A stretch of 64,000 nucleotides of DNA, taken from positions 1 to 64,000 of the forward strand of contig JASFBA010000017.1 of the NCBI GenBank assembly GCA_036172265.1, in the 5' to 3' direction. The notes below the pieces were generated by a model, which saw only the letters and a list, made by a program, of their open reading frames with translations, did no database searches and had not been told where the DNA came from. Both the position numbers and the translations under genes were made by a program. This document shows, one piece after another, positions 47,375-55,510 of the stretch. This DNA comes from JASFBA01 sp036172265. GTDB lineage: Bacteria; Chloroflexota; Chloroflexia; DTKN01. Every line of letters begins with the position of its first letter. The first letter of the stretch is position 1.

Positions 47375-48741
47375 ACTCGGTGCTTCTCAACATCGCTTGG
47401 GTAGCAGCCATGTCCCTCCTGGGGCTGGCCCTGCCGGTGGGAATAGGGGTAATGGCCGGCCGGGGAGAAAGGGGAGGAGAGGGGGGACGGCTGCTTCTGG
47501 CCGGCCTGCTGGCCCTCCTGGTCTCCTGGGCCTGCGGTTTTTCTCTGCAATATGGGGCCATCCACGTCACGCAACTCGGCGAGGCACCCCGGCCGGCCTG
47601 GCAGTGGTCTCCCTTCGGGGAAGGATCGGGGTTGCTGGCCTGGGGAGGGCCGGGGTTGCCGGTAGAGGCGGGTAGACCGGCCCTCTTCCTCCTCCAGGCG
47701 GTGGGAGCGGCGACGGCAGTCGTGCTGGCGATGGCTCCACTCGGGCGGGGGTTTCCCGGCCCTAGCCTGGTTGGAATGGCCGTGCTGATCGGCGGAGTTT
47801 TTTACCCCCTTCTCGGCCACTGGGTCTGGGGAGGGGGATGGCTGGCAGCCGTCGGCCGGACGGCCTATATGGGTCACGGTTTCATAGACTATGGCGGGGC
47901 CGGGGTGCACTATGCCCTGGGCGGGTTGCTGGCGCTGGCCGGACTACTGGCCATCCGGGAGAAGGGACGCCCTCCGGAAGAAACAGCCGAACTTTCCCTA
48001 CCCTCGCTCCGCCTGCGCTCGCGCCGGCAACTTGACCAGGAGGTCCGTCAGGTAGCGGAGGAGGGATTGCGGCAGGCTGAAAGGCCCCTCCTGCCGGCCG
48101 GCCTGGGATCGTATCTCGGGGGAAGTCTCCTAGCCCTGCTGGGGCTGACCGCCCTGAACCTGGCGGCGGCCTGGGAAGTGGTGCCCCGGCTGGCACTGGT
48201 GGCGGCCAACACCTGGCTCAGCGCAGCCGCGGGAGGCCTTGCAGCAGCCGTCTATATGGCCTTTACCACGGCCCGCTTCCACCCGATTATGCTGGCCCGG
48301 GGGCTCCTGGCCGGGGCGGTGGCCGGGTCCGGCCTGTCCCCGTTCGCCTTACCGACTGCCATGCTGGCGGTAGGAGCAGGGGCCGGCCTCATCGTCTGCC
48401 TGGGAAGTTACCTCCTGACCCAGGTTTGGCATCTGCCGGATGCGGCTGGAATCGTGCCGGCCTTTGGTTTCGCCGGCCTGTGGGGCGTCCTGGCGGTAGG
48501 CCTCTTTGCCGACGGTACCTTCGGCCAGGGGTTGAACGGGGTAGGGGCCGGCCTTTACCTGGGGGTGGCCGGCCAGGGGGTGAGCGGCGTCCTCCTCCTG
48601 TCCTCGGGCATGCGGCCCGACTTCGGGCAACTGACGGCCCAACTTCTGGGCCTCGTGGTCATCGCAGGTTGGGCACTGGGGCCGGGATGGCTCTTCTTCC
48701 GGCTGGGATCCAGGCCGGTTCCGTTGGTGGTTCGCTCCTGA
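47371..48741 (+). CDS. Divergent ammonium-transporter (Amt/Rh) family membrane protein
   Basis: 456 residues, about eleven membrane segments. Amt landmarks are recognisable: MGHGFIDYGGAGVHYALGG (the D-x-A-G-G-x-V-V-H block with the first pore His), NTWLSAAAGGLAAAVYMAF (N-T-x-L-A-A block), MLARGLLAGAVAGSGL, and AAGIVPAFGFAGLWGVLAVGLF. In true transporters the last block reads V-x-H-G-x-x-G; here the second pore His is Phe. A cytoplasmic loop of about 50 charged residues (about 205-255) is extra. The start ATG overlaps the alaX stop. Ammonia conduction is doubtful; sensing or transport of another small solute is possible. Confidence 0.75.
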   Translation: MNSVLLNIAWVAAMSLLGLALPVGIGVMAGRGERGGEGGRLLLAGLLALLVSWACGFSLQYGAIHVTQLGEAPRPAWQWSPFGEGSGLLAWGGPGLPVEAGRPALFLLQAVGAATAVVLAMAPLGRGFPGPSLVGMAVLIGGVFYPLLGHWVWGGGWLAAVGRTAYMGHGFIDYGGAGVHYALGGLLALAGLLAIREKGRPPEETAELSLPSLRLRSRRQLDQEVRQVAEEGLRQAERPLLPAGLGSYLGGSLLALLGLTALNLAAAWEVVPRLALVAANTWLSAAAGGLAAAVYMAFTTARFHPIMLARGLLAGAVAGSGLSPFALPTAMLAVGAGAGLIVCLGSYLLTQVWHLPDAAGIVPAFGFAGLWGVLAVGLFADGTFGQGLNGVGAGLYLGVAGQGVSGVLLLSSGMRPDFGQLTAQLLGLVVIAGWALGPGWLFFRLGSRPVPLVVRS

Positions 48742-48948
48742 CCCTCTCGCCCCTCGTCCTTTCACAAACTTCGCCAACCTGTACCGTCGAGATGTTGCAT
48801 ATTTGTTTTGACCGTGTTATCATTCGAATGTCCTAGGTGAATTCGACACGAGACTGGGCAGCTACTGACATAAGGTAATTTCCGGCATCCAGGTCCCATC
48901 TCAACGGTGGCGAGGTAGCAGCCGGAATGAGGCCGCGGAGGATGTGGA

Positions 48949-50007
48949 GTGAGGCGGAAGTTGGACAAAGAGGCGGAGATTGCCGATCAGGTGGTGAAGT
49001 TTGCCCGGCCGGGCCGGATCACCCTGAGCGTCGTTATCCCCACGCTGAACGAGGCCGGCTATCTGCCCCGCCTGCTCGATGCGCTGGCCGCACAGACCTG
49101 GCCGGCCGATGAAATCATCGTCGCCGATGCCTGCTCGACCAACGGCACGGCCGAACTGGCCCGAGAGCGCGGAGCCCGCGTGGTCCACGGGGGCCGCCCG
49201 GCCGTCGGGCGGAACGCCGGTGCCCGGGTGGCCACAGGCGACCTCCTCCTCTTCCTGGATGCCGATGTGCTGCCGCCCCCCAACTTCATCGAACGTGCCG
49301 TACAAGAGTTCCTGCGGAAAAGGTACGACGTGGCCACGGCCTGGATGGTCACCTGGGACGGCAACCTTCTGGAGCAGGCCGTCTATGGGGCGGCCAGCCT
49401 CTACTTTTTCCTGATGCAATCCTTTCGTCCCTACGCCCCCGGCTTCTGCATCCTGGTGCGACGGGAACTGCACGAAAAGATCGGCGGCTTTGACGAGACG
49501 TTGCCTCTGAGCGAAGACGTGGATTACGTCCGGCGGGCGGCCCGGCACGGTCGCTTTGGCGTCCTGACCGGCACCCGCATCGCGGCCTCGGTGCGGAGGA
49601 TTCGGAAGGAGGGGATGCTCCGGCTGGGGATGAAGTATCTCTGGTGCGAGGGAAACCTTCTGAGGGGCCGGTCTATCCAGGAAATTCCCTTCGAGTACGA
49701 ATTCGGTGCCTTCCCGCCGCCGGAGCGCCGGAAAAAGCCGGCCATCCACCAACCCCTCCGTCGCCTCTCGCTTTCGCTACGCCTGCGAGAGCAGCTCGAA
49801 GTACTCCAACGGCTGTTCGGCCGCTCGCTTCCCCTATGGGCCTCGCTTTCCCTTCAGGGAACATCGCTTCAACGGTTTTTCCGGTCTGTGCCCCGGCGGT
49901 TCTCGCCCCATTTCGAACTCGGCCGGCTGTGGAGGGGACCCTCATCCCCCGACCCCCTCTCCCAGCGGAAGAAGAAAGAGGGAGTAAGGGGAAAGGGAGC
50001 ATCATAA
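48949..50007 (+). CDS. GT2-family glycosyltransferase with a repeat-derived C-terminus
   Basis: 352 residues. GT-A fold: LSVVIPTLNEAGYLPRLLDAL, IIVADACSTNGTAELARERGA, GRNAGARVATGDLLLFLDADV (metal-binding D-x-D), and ETLPLSEDVDYVRRAARHGRF (catalytic E-D region). It transfers a sugar with inversion to an unknown acceptor. GTG start with GGAGGATGTGGA. After about residue 245 the sequence becomes Arg/Leu/Ser-rich and unlike GT2 enzymes, and the last 20 residues (SSPDPLSQRKKKEG...) are encoded by a copy of the CCCTCATCCCCC intergenic repeat. The natural C-terminus is probably lost. Confidence 0.8.
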   Translation: MRRKLDKEAEIADQVVKFARPGRITLSVVIPTLNEAGYLPRLLDALAAQTWPADEIIVADACSTNGTAELARERGARVVHGGRPAVGRNAGARVATGDLLLFLDADVLPPPNFIERAVQEFLRKRYDVATAWMVTWDGNLLEQAVYGAASLYFFLMQSFRPYAPGFCILVRRELHEKIGGFDETLPLSEDVDYVRRAARHGRFGVLTGTRIAASVRRIRKEGMLRLGMKYLWCEGNLLRGRSIQEIPFEYEFGAFPPPERRKKPAIHQPLRRLSLSLRLREQLEVLQRLFGRSLPLWASLSLQGTSLQRFFRSVPRRFSPHFELGRLWRGPSSPDPLSQRKKKEGVRGKGAS

Positions 50008-50073
50008 ACTCGCCCTATCCCCCCCCTGACCCTGGCCTGGGATTGGGCCTCGCTGGGGGGCAGGCTGCGAAGT

Positions 50074-50550
50074 CTATTCCCCCAGCCCGCTCAGGCGGCG
50101 GGCCAGGCGACGGGCGGCCGCTTCGCAATAGGCCCGCACATCGGCCCACTCAATAGGGACAAGCATCTGCGGCACAGGCTGCTGTTCGGCCTCTTCGAAA
50201 TAGGCGAGGGCCCGCACCGCGATGGCCAGGAAACGGGGGCGATCGGCATACTTGACCGGGGCCAGTTCCAAGAGATGATCCAGGGAGATAACGTTCCGAA
50301 GGCATTAGAGATCGATGAAATCCCGCCGCGTGCCCCGCGAGTTGATCGCCGCAAGTTTCATCAGCCCGATATCGGTGGGCGAGGCCAGGTTCAGGCCACG
50401 ATACACGACCGGGGCTTCCAACAGGGGATGAGGCTGGTAGAGGAAACCGACTTCCACGCCCAGCAAGCGGGTGAACAGCATCCCCTCCTGTTCCGAGACC
50501 ACTTCGAAGTGGCCTGCTTGCCCCAGGAGCCGGCAGATGTCGGCCCGTTC
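50074..50550 (-). pseudogene. Remnant of an AbiEii-type nucleotidyltransferase toxin
   Basis: Two same-frame pieces on the minus strand match the C-terminal two-thirds of AbiEii/DUF1814-like proteins. The first reads HFEVVSEQEGMLFTRLLGVEV, YQPHPLLEAPVVYRGLNLAS, DIGLMKLAAINSRGTRRDFIDL. Then comes TAA (50307-50305) where a Tyr is usual, followed by LDHLLELAPVKYADRPRFLA, LAYFEEAEQQPVPQMLVPIEW. The N-terminal nucleotidyltransferase motif (G-S then D-x-D) is missing because the gene begins at the deletion junction with its antitoxin near 50550. It is therefore doubly inactivated. Confidence 0.78.
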
Positions 50551-50716
50551 AGCGTACCTGCTCCCACGAGCCTCGCTCCAGGATGCGCTCGATAATGACA
50601 CCGGCGTGGTCCTCCGGATTCATGGTGGCGAAATCGTATTCCGGGAAGAGCCAGGAGGCGTCGGCCGGCAGCGTCTCCGGACGGTGAACGGGAGGTTGCT
50701 CTACAGGCGTCGTCAT
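50549..50716 (-). pseudogene. Truncated antitoxin-like (DUF6922-type) gene
   Basis: 55 codons: MTTPVEQPPVHRPETLPADA, then WLFPEYDFATMNPEDHAGVI, IERILERGSWEQVR and a stop. The F-x-E-Y-D-F...H-A-x-x-I-I-x-R-x-L-E-x-G block is the DUF6922 pattern that usually precedes AbiEii toxins. Intact genes continue W-L-x-x-x-Y-G for 40-50 more residues; here a deletion joins it to the middle of the toxin. Ribosome site AGGAGGGTAAA is intact. Recognition relies on memory of the family. Confidence 0.6.
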
Positions 50717-50732
50717 TTTACCCTCCTGGCTT

Positions 50733-50767
50733 GGGACAACTCCTTGCGGAGTTGTCCTACATCATAA
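50733..50767. repeat. GGGACAACTCC...GGAGTTGTCC palindrome (second family, copy 3)
   Basis: Perfect 10-bp arms GGACAACTCC / GGAGTTGTCC around TTGC, then TACATCAT. It lies just upstream of the antitoxin start. Confidence 0.65.
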
Positions 50768-51244
50768 CCCCGATGTCCCGGTTGGTCAAAGGCATTCTGA
50801 TAATGACATAATAGATTTCACTCTCTGTGCATAACGGAAGTCGAGGAAAATGCGAGTGTCGGCGGTGCAGGTCTAGCGGTCAGAAGATGCCTGGGCGATC
50901 CTTCAGGAAGGGGATAGGGCCGAGGGGCAGGGAGCCTCCCATTTACTTCCGATAAGAGTTCTTATGTTACCTCAAGCCCCCCTCGAGCCCTGTTATTGAC
51001 ATAATTACTTAGGCCGGCTGAACCGTGCTCCTTCCTGTCCCTGCCATCTGTCGCGTGGTTCTCCTCTCTTCCCAACTCTTTCCTGATCCTGCCCCAACAT
51101 ATTATGCCAACACCCCCTGCCGAACCTTATCGGGCCATCCAACTTGACATCGGTCCCAATATCGGCTAAAGTTTCCCCGGCACATACACAATTCCTGTCC
51201 GAACGACGAACCTTCAACCTCTAACTTCCATAAAGGACCGAACG
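50768..51244. other. Non-coding stretch of about 480 bases before the MFS gene
   Basis: No convincing gene. It contains two direct copies of TGACATAAT (50805-50813 and 50999-51007) about 195 bases apart, in lower-GC surroundings than the rest of the window. A third copy precedes the VTT gene at 35332-35340. A remnant of a lost element is possible. Confidence 0.4.
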
Positions 51245-52672
51245 ATGGAAACGCCGACCTTACGCCGCTATACCCTCCTGATCACCACCCTCTCTTCTTT
51301 TCTAACCCCATTTATGTCAAGCGCAGTGAACCTGGCCCTCAAGGACATCGGCCGAGACCTGGCCGCCGATGCCGTGGCCCTGGCCTGGGTACAATCAGCC
51401 CACCTCTTGGCTTCAGCCGCCTTCCTCCCGCCCCTGGGCCGGGCCGCCGACCTCTATGGCCGACGTCGGGTCTTCCTGGCCGGCCTCCTGGTCTATGGAA
51501 TTTCTTCCATCCTCTGCACCCTGGCCGGCTCGATCTCGTTCCTCATCGCCGCCCGCGTCCTCCAAGGCATCGGCGGTTCGATGGTCTTTGGCACGGCCGT
51601 GGCCATCCTCACCTCCGTTTTCCCGCCGGCCGAACGGGGCCGCGTCCTGGGCATCAACATCGCCGCTGTCTACACCGGCCTGACGCTGGGCCCCTCCCTC
51701 GGTGGCTTCCTCACCCAGCACTTGGGTTGGAGAACCATCTTCGCCCTCGCCGCCGCCCTCGCCCTGGCCCTCCTTCCCCTGACCCTCCTCCGGCTGCGCG
51801 GCGAATGGGCCGACGCCGCCGGCCAGCACTTCGAATGGGCCGGCGCCCTCCTCTTCTGTACTTCCCTCCTGGGCTTTCTCGGGGGACTTGCCTCCCTTCG
51901 GGAAAGCGCCCTCTCGCCCTACCTGGCCACTGCCGGCCTTGTGGGCCTGGCCACTTTCACCCTCTGGGAACTCCGCCGGCGAGAGCCCCCCTTTCCCTAC
52001 CTCCTGCGCCGCCTCTGGCCGACCGAACCCCTCCTGGACCTGCGCCGCTTCCGCGGCAACCTCACCTTTATCTTCTCCAACCTGGCCGCCCTGATCCATT
52101 ACAGCGCTACCCACTCCATCTCCTTCCTCCTCTCCCTCTACCTGCAAAAAGTGCTGGACCTGCCACCCCAACAGGCCGGCCTGGTCCTCCTAGCCCAGCC
52201 GGCCGTGATGGCCCTCCTTTCCCCGCCGGCCGGCCGCCTTTCCGACCGAACTCAACCCCGCCTTTTGGCTTCCCTGGGCATGGCCGTGATGGCCGGAGGC
52301 CTCTTCTCTCTCTCCACGTTGGGAAGCGACTCCCCCATCGCCCTGGTGGTCGCCTTCCTAACCCTCATCGGACTAGGCTATGCCCTTTTCTCCGCGCCCA
52401 ATACCAACGCCGTGATGGGGGCAGTGGGCCGGCGCGACTACGGCGTGGCTTCCTCGACCTTGGCCACGATGCGCCTGACCGGCCAGGCCGTCAGCATGGC
52501 CTTGGTCACACTCCTGGTCTCGGCCTATATCGGCCGGGTCGAATGGGAAAACCTCCTGCCCGAACAAATCCTTTCGGTCATGGGCCTCGCCTTCCGTATC
52601 TTTACCGGCCTGTGCCTGCTGGGGATGCTGGCCTCGCTCGCCCGGGGGAAAATGGAAAGGGAGACATCCTAA
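51245..52672 (+). CDS. MFS drug/solute exporter, DHA2 (14-segment, EmrB/QacA) type
   Basis: 475 residues with about 14 hydrophobic segments. N-terminal half motifs: LITTLSSFLTPFMSSAVNLAL, then D-x-x-W-V-Q-S-like ALAWVQSAHLLASAAFLPPL, motif A GRAADLYGRRRVFLAG, IGGSMVFGTAVAIL, and motif C-like GVLG/GLTLGPSLGGFLTQHLGW, typical of drug:H+ antiporter-2 proteins. It would export hydrophobic compounds using the proton gradient. The ATG is preceded by AAAGGACCGAACG. The coding strand is very C-rich. It is convergent with thpR, sharing four bases. Confidence 0.88.
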   Translation: METPTLRRYTLLITTLSSFLTPFMSSAVNLALKDIGRDLAADAVALAWVQSAHLLASAAFLPPLGRAADLYGRRRVFLAGLLVYGISSILCTLAGSISFLIAARVLQGIGGSMVFGTAVAILTSVFPPAERGRVLGINIAAVYTGLTLGPSLGGFLTQHLGWRTIFALAAALALALLPLTLLRLRGEWADAAGQHFEWAGALLFCTSLLGFLGGLASLRESALSPYLATAGLVGLATFTLWELRRREPPFPYLLRRLWPTEPLLDLRRFRGNLTFIFSNLAALIHYSATHSISFLLSLYLQKVLDLPPQQAGLVLLAQPAVMALLSPPAGRLSDRTQPRLLASLGMAVMAGGLFSLSTLGSDSPIALVVAFLTLIGLGYALFSAPNTNAVMGAVGRRDYGVASSTLATMRLTGQAVSMALVTLLVSAYIGRVEWENLLPEQILSVMGLAFRIFTGLCLLGMLASLARGKMERETS

Positions 52673-53259
52673 CGCGCTGTACCGCCCAGGCGCAACACCT
52701 GCAGCGGCGTATAAAGCGGACCCTCCGGCCGCAAATCGCTCCGCATCACTACGATTTCCTCCACCCGCCAGCGGCCCAGCGAAGGCACTTCCAACCCGCC
52801 CACCAATTGCCCCAGCGAGCGGGCCTCGGCCGGCGAAGCCCGGTCCTGCACCCGCCCCAGCGTCAGGTGGGGCGAAAAAGGGCGTTCCTCCCTCGGGAAG
52901 CCGGCCTGGGCCAGTTCCCGCTCCAGCCTTTCCTGAAGCGCCTGTAGCGCCGGAAGGTCGCCCTGTACCCCCACCCAGACCACCCGAGGACGCCGCAGGT
53001 TCGGAAAGACTCCCGCACCGACCGCCTCCAGTTCAAAGGGAACGGCAGAAGCAGCCACCCGCTCGACCACCTGGCAGACCGTCTCCACCTGTTCGGCCGG
53101 AATCTCTCCCAGGAACTTCAGGGTAACGTGAATCCTCTCGGGAGAAACCCAGCGCACCGGCGGATGGGAACGCTTCAAATCCTCCTGCACCCGAACCAGG
53201 CCACGCTGCACATCTCCCGGCAACTCGACGGCGATAAAGGTGCGAATCCGCTCAGCCAT
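52669..53259 (-). CDS. thpR: RNA 2',3'-cyclic phosphodiesterase (2H family)
   Basis: 196 residues. Two H-x-T-x motifs define the 2H phosphoesterase site: RIHVTLKFLGE (His44) and FSPHLTLGRV (about 127-136). RTFIAVELPGDVQRGLVRVQ is the family N-terminus and PFELEAVGAGVFPNLRRPRVVWVGV the conserved middle. It opens 2',3'-cyclic phosphates on RNA ends; also called 2'-5' RNA ligase. A dispersed ACGATC-type intergenic motif precedes the start. Confidence 0.95.
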   Translation of the reverse strand: MAERIRTFIAVELPGDVQRGLVRVQEDLKRSHPPVRWVSPERIHVTLKFLGEIPAEQVETVCQVVERVAASAVPFELEAVGAGVFPNLRRPRVVWVGVQGDLPALQALQERLERELAQAGFPREERPFSPHLTLGRVQDRASPAEARSLGQLVGGLEVPSLGRWRVEEIVVMRSDLRPEGPLYTPLQVLRLGGTAR

Positions 53260-53354
53260 ATTTCTTCCTCAAATGCTCAACGATCGACGATTGACGCTCC
53301 ACCCCAAACACTTGCCCGGGCGGTGGATATGGGTATCCCCCGGAAAAGAGGGAT

Positions 53355-54320
53355 CTACTTCGACCGCCCGACCTGACGTGCCGCCACCAGCAGGTTGTGG
53401 ATGAGCATTACATTGGTCATCGGACCGGTCCCGCCCGGCACCGGAGTAATCATCCCGGCCACCTCCAGTGCTCCCTCATAGTCTACATCGCCGACCATGC
53501 GGGCCTCCACTCCTTGCAAGGAGGCACCACAGCCGGCGCAGACCTCTGCCGTGTCGCGGTTGTCGGCCCCGCACGCCGGGCAGGTCTTGATAAAGTTCAC
53601 CCCAAAGTCCACCACAATTGCCCCCGGTTTGATCCAGTCCCGGCGTACCATCCTAGCCCGGCCCACGGCCACAGCCAGGATGTCGCCCAGCCGACAGACG
53701 GAGGGCAGGTCGGACGTGCGCGAGTGGCAGACGGTCACGGTGGCGTTCTCCCGCAGGAGCAGGAGCGCCATCGGCTTGCCGACGATGTTGGAACGCCCTA
53801 CCACGACGGCGTGCTTCCCGGCGAACTCCACTCCATAGCGACGCAGGAGTTCCATCCCGCCGGCCGGCGTGGCCGGGACAAAAAAGGCCGGCTCCGAAGC
53901 ACCCCGCCCCACCGGTTCAGCCTGGGCCAGCCGGCCGGCGTTCTCCGGATGCACGCCGTCCACATCCTTGCGCGGATCCAAGGCGGACAGGATGGCCGCG
54001 GGGTCGATCCCCCGGGGGTACGGCTCCTGCACCATGATGCCATGTACCTCCGGGTCCACGCTCAGCCGGGCCACAAGTCCGGCCATCTCCTCTTGCGAGA
54101 CCTCGGCCGGCAGGGTGTGCACGACCACCCGGAGGCCGCGCTTCTCCATCGTGCTCACAATGGTGCGGGCATAACTGACCGATGCCGGGTCTTCTCCGGC
54201 CCGCACCACCGCCAGGGTGGGGACAAAGCCCCGTTCGGCCACCAAGGCCCGGACCTGCTCATCCAGTTCTCCTTGCATCGCCTTGGCCGTAGCCCGGCCG
54301 TCCAAGATAACCGCGGTCAT
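53355..54320 (-). CDS. folD: FolD-family methylene-tetrahydrofolate dehydrogenase with inserted zinc ribbon and altered cyclohydrolase site
   Basis: 321 residues. FolD structure: AVILDGRATAKAMQGELDEQ, Tyr50, Gln98 (GIMVQEP), Asp121 (DPRKDVDGVHPENAG), the Rossmann VVVGRSNIVGKPMALLLL, CHSRTSDL, and ITPVPGGTGPMTNVMLIHN. Two departures stand out. The essential Lys54 of the Y-x3-K motif is Ile here (SVSYARTIVST). A 30-residue insert after VVDFGVNFIK carries C247PAC250 and C261AGC264, a zinc-ribbon pattern, where other FolDs have a short loop before VGDVD. The dehydrogenase site looks intact; cyclohydrolase activity is predicted lost. ATG 54320 with AAAGGAGGAAAAG. Confidence 0.9.
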   Translation of the reverse strand: MTAVILDGRATAKAMQGELDEQVRALVAERGFVPTLAVVRAGEDPASVSYARTIVSTMEKRGLRVVVHTLPAEVSQEEMAGLVARLSVDPEVHGIMVQEPYPRGIDPAAILSALDPRKDVDGVHPENAGRLAQAEPVGRGASEPAFFVPATPAGGMELLRRYGVEFAGKHAVVVGRSNIVGKPMALLLLRENATVTVCHSRTSDLPSVCRLGDILAVAVGRARMVRRDWIKPGAIVVDFGVNFIKTCPACGADNRDTAEVCAGCGASLQGVEARMVGDVDYEGALEVAGMITPVPGGTGPMTNVMLIHNLLVAARQVGRSK

Positions 54321-54377
54321 CTTTTCCTCCTTTGGAACCGTAGGTCGGATCGGCAACCCGACCTGCGGTTCCATACG

Positions 54378-55130
54378 TTACTCATGCACTTCTCCCCGAA
54401 TCGTTGCTACCAATTCCACGACTTGCCCCTGGGCCACGTCGTACACGCACTCCACGGCCACCCATCGCTCCACCAGCGGGCGCACCGGGGGCAAGGCCGG
54501 CCCCTTTCCCTCCAGAAGGAGGAGCGGCCGGCCATCGTCGCCGCCCAGGAAATGGATCTCCAGGCGGCGCAGTCCCTCCGCATCCGGCCGGAAGCCGGCC
54601 GTGCCTGTAACATACGAAGGAAGGGCCAGCGCCGCCCAGTCGAGCGCTTCCAGGTCGGAAAGATGGGCCGCCACCGCCGCCTGACAGGCCTCCCGAACTG
54701 CCCGTCCGTCCAGCAGAAGGATGGACCATCGCTCCACCTGGAGGTCCCACAGCCCCGGCGAAGACCAGCGGCCGGCCGAAAGCCGCCCGCCGACTTCGAC
54801 GTAGAGCGGGGCATCCCAGGAGACCGTCCCCATCTCCACACTTCGGCCCAGGAGAAAGATTCGGGCCCAGCAGGAAGAAGCGTCGGAAAAGAAATGCACC
54901 ACATCCAGGTAGGGGCGGATTCCGAACTCGTCCCCTTGGCCGGAGGTGCGATACAGTCCGCGCAGGGTAACCTCCGCCCCTTCTTCCCACAACGGACCGC
55001 AGGGGGCCCGGCCGGCCCCCTCGGGGCGAGTATGCAGGGGCAGGTCTCCCAGAGGACTTGCCGGCTCCGATGTACAGGCCCAGAGGGAAAATAGCCCAAG
55101 GACCAGGAGACCAATAAAACGATACCACAC
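54378..55130 (-). CDS. Predicted lipoprotein of unknown function
   Basis: 250 residues. Signal peptide with charged start MWYRF, hydrophobic core GLLVLGLF and lipobox SLWAC (Cys19), so a membrane-attached exported lipoprotein. The mature part has an OB-like first half (GAEVTLRGLYRTSGQGDEFGI, DAPLYVEVGGRLSAGRW) and a second half with RRLEIHFLGGDDGRPLLLLE and a closing VECVYDVAQGQVVELVATIRG. No family recognised. GTG start with AAGGAG. Co-directional with folD, 57 bases upstream of it. Confidence 0.75.
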   Translation of the reverse strand: MWYRFIGLLVLGLFSLWACTSEPASPLGDLPLHTRPEGAGRAPCGPLWEEGAEVTLRGLYRTSGQGDEFGIRPYLDVVHFFSDASSCWARIFLLGRSVEMGTVSWDAPLYVEVGGRLSAGRWSSPGLWDLQVERWSILLLDGRAVREACQAAVAAHLSDLEALDWAALALPSYVTGTAGFRPDAEGLRRLEIHFLGGDDGRPLLLLEGKGPALPPVRPLVERWVAVECVYDVAQGQVVELVATIRGEVHE

Positions 55131-55199
55131 CGGGTCCGCTCCTTGCAGGTTTCAAGGTGACCTAGGCGTTATTATACCACAAAATCCTCCCCCTGGCAC

Positions 55200-55227
55200 T
55201 TGACAGCCATGAGCAAAGTGTTATCAT
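55200..55227 (+). promoter_or_regulatory. Promoter of vapBC
   Basis: TTGACA (55200-55205), 16-base spacer, TATCAT (55222-55227), 34 bases before vapB. Confidence 0.65.
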
Positions 55228-55261
55228 GAGGTAAAAAATTTAAGCATGATGGAGGTCGGAG

Positions 55262-55510
55262 ATGGTCCGGACTCAGATGCAGTTGCGAGAGGATCAAGTG
55301 CGAGCGCTGAAGGAACTGGCCTCCGTCCGGGGCATATCCGTCGCCGAACTGGTCCGGCTGAGCGTGGACGCCCTGATTCGCTCCTGGAAAAGCCGGGACG
55401 AAGAAGAAATGCGACAACGGGCCATCGCGGCGGCCGGCCGTTTCCGTTCGGGCCGTTCCCGTGTCTCGACCCGGCACGACCGATACCTGGCGGAGGCCTT
55501 TCGACGATGA
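55262..55510 (+). CDS. Ribbon-helix-helix antitoxin (VapB/CopG type)
   Basis: 82 residues. MVRTQMQLREDQVRALKELA, SVRGISVAELVRLSVDALI is a ribbon-helix-helix DNA-binding fold; the Arg-rich C-terminal half (RFRSGRSRVSTRHDRYLAEAF) would wrap the toxin. Its ATG has GGAGGTCGGAG. The stop overlaps the PIN toxin start by ATGA, the classic antitoxin-first arrangement. It should bind its own promoter as a complex with the toxin. Confidence 0.88.
   Translation: MVRTQMQLREDQVRALKELASVRGISVAELVRLSVDALIRSWKSRDEEEMRQRAIAAAGRFRSGRSRVSTRHDRYLAEAFRR

Noticed and set aside
50305..50307. The TAA in the AbiEii remnant as another recoding site.
   Set aside because: TAA is not a selenocysteine codon, and the gene is already missing its N-terminal half, so simple decay is sufficient.
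53397..55094. A 565-codon plus-strand frame opposite folD and the lipoprotein.
   Set aside because: It spans two clear minus-strand genes and is His/Gln-rich like other antisense shadows.
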